DNA from: an uncultured Alphaproteobacteria bacterium
GTDB lineage: Bacteria; Pseudomonadota; Alphaproteobacteria; Caulobacterales; Aquidulcibacteraceae
DNA: 40,846 nt
Assembly: GCA_902826335.1 (NCBI GenBank)
Contig: CADEEL010000005.1
Location: forward strand, 23,542-64,387
Direction of reading: 5' to 3'
The notes below the pieces were generated by a model, which was given only the letters and a program-made list of their open reading frames with translations, searched no databases and was not told the origin of the DNA. A program made the translations under genes and the position numbers. The first letter of the stretch is position 1, and each line of letters starts with the position of its first letter. Positions 40,322 through 40,846 of the stretch are shown one piece after another.

Positions 40322-40846
40322 TCACTTCAACACTTCCTCAAATTCCCCATCGATCAACACGAAGCACATCCGCGCCATCTTGCCAGAGCGATTGGCCCAG
40401 GCGTGGTTCGTGCCGTTCTGAACGATGACATCACCCGCGCGGCAGAGCGTTTCGCCCGTATCGACGATGAGCGTGATTTCGCCCTCCAGCACGATCCCGT
40501 AATCGAGCGTCTCAGTGCGGTGCATGAACGGATGGCCGCCGGGCTTTGCTGTTGAATGCTCCGCGCCGCCGAATTGCTCGAAGAGCGCCTTCGCGGTCTC
40601 CGGATCGAGTTGAGCAAGTTCCGGCGTCTCCGGGGGAAAATCGACGATGCGGACGCGCACGCCGCCTTTGGGCGGCGCAAGCGTCAACGTGGCTTCCTCG
40701 GGCTCGGCGCTGGCGCGATCGATGCGCGCCGGCACGGACTTGGTGTGCCACAGCTCATGGAAGACCGTGCCGCGGCCGCTCACATCAATCACGCGCGGAG
40801 GCGGCCCATCACGCGCAATGATCGCGGCGCCTTCCGCGTCGTGGCC
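40322..40846 (-). CDS. Cupin-domain protein, 5' end beyond the window
   Basis: The frame is open to the right edge and already reads as protein there (GHDAEGAAIIARDGPPPRVI), so the start lies outside the window; an inner GTG at 40792 is not the true start. A C-terminal cupin barrel follows with likely metal ligands in PGGHPFMHRTETLDYGIVL (His, His, Glu) and a late His in NGTNHAWANRSG. The remaining part ends with CFVLIDGEFEEVLK. Single-cupin proteins of this kind are often small-molecule dioxygenases, isomerases or sensors; no reaction can be assigned. Confidence 0.85.
   Translation of the reverse strand, partial: GHDAEGAAIIARDGPPPRVIDVSGRGTVFHELWHTKSVPARIDRASAEPEEATLTLAPPKGGVRVRIVDFPPETPELAQLDPETAKALFEQFGGAEHSTAKPGGHPFMHRTETLDYGIVLEGEITLIVDTGETLCRAGDVIVQNGTNHAWANRSGKMARMCFVLIDGEFEEVLK

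Overview
This GC-rich window looks like ordinary chromosome from an alphaproteobacterium. The best clues to lineage are a TipF-like polar EAL protein, a DUF2093 protein, a lone VirD4-type ATPase, a TonB-dependent receptor next to a B3 metallo-beta-lactamase, and many acyl-CoA genes. Together they suggest Caulobacterales or Hyphomonadaceae, which is inference only. No rRNA, tRNA, CRISPR array, prophage or insertion sequence was recognised.

Layout. 1-5.1 kb: a solitary TraG/VirD4 ATPase, then on the minus strand a TonB-dependent receptor followed by a lipoprotein-type B3 metallo-beta-lactamase, and a 24-residue Lys/Ala-rich mini-gene with its own apparent promoter and terminator. 5.1-8.3 kb: a minus-strand operon DUF2093 - M23 peptidase - small lipoprotein - TldD, with two 4-nt GTGA overlaps. 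8.3-9.1 kb: an AT-richer patch with an orphan ORF and a solitary ParD-like antitoxin. 9.1-12.6 kb: xseA and purD, divergent around a palindromic element, then a CcdA/CcdB pair. 12.6-17.9 kb: an M23 peptidase, an ACAD10/11-type kinase, an amidohydrolase, a CorA transporter and a PTPS/QueD protein. 17.5-22.7 kb: a P450/SnoaL pair, two related small membrane proteins, a Rid protein, an ACAD10/11-type acyl-CoA dehydrogenase and a GNAT gene carrying an in-frame palindromic element. 22.8-27.1 kb: TauE/SafE exporter, TipF-like protein, uridine kinase, VOC protein and HAD-IIA phosphatase. 27.1-32.5 kb: SDR, HicB/HicA, thioesterase, M28 peptidase, a pseudo-receiver, MaoC hydratase and ribF. 32.5-40.8 kb: cyclase-TPR protein, Crp/Fnr regulator, serine hydrolase coupled to a zinc dehydrogenase, LLM flavin oxidoreductase, glutathione-dependent formaldehyde dehydrogenase, and a cupin gene cut by the right edge.

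Themes. Lipid and acyl-CoA metabolism dominates (kinase, acyl-CoA dehydrogenase, P450, SDR, MaoC, thioesterase). Kinase plus dehydrogenase matches the two halves of ACAD10/11 and the LvaA/LvaC pair of gamma-hydroxyacid degradation. Four copies of a composite palindromic repeat (two end hairpins plus complementary inner arms) lie at 10.5, 22.2, 26.1 and 40.2 kb. Three are intergenic and one lies inside a reading frame without breaking it, which is the most unusual thing seen here.
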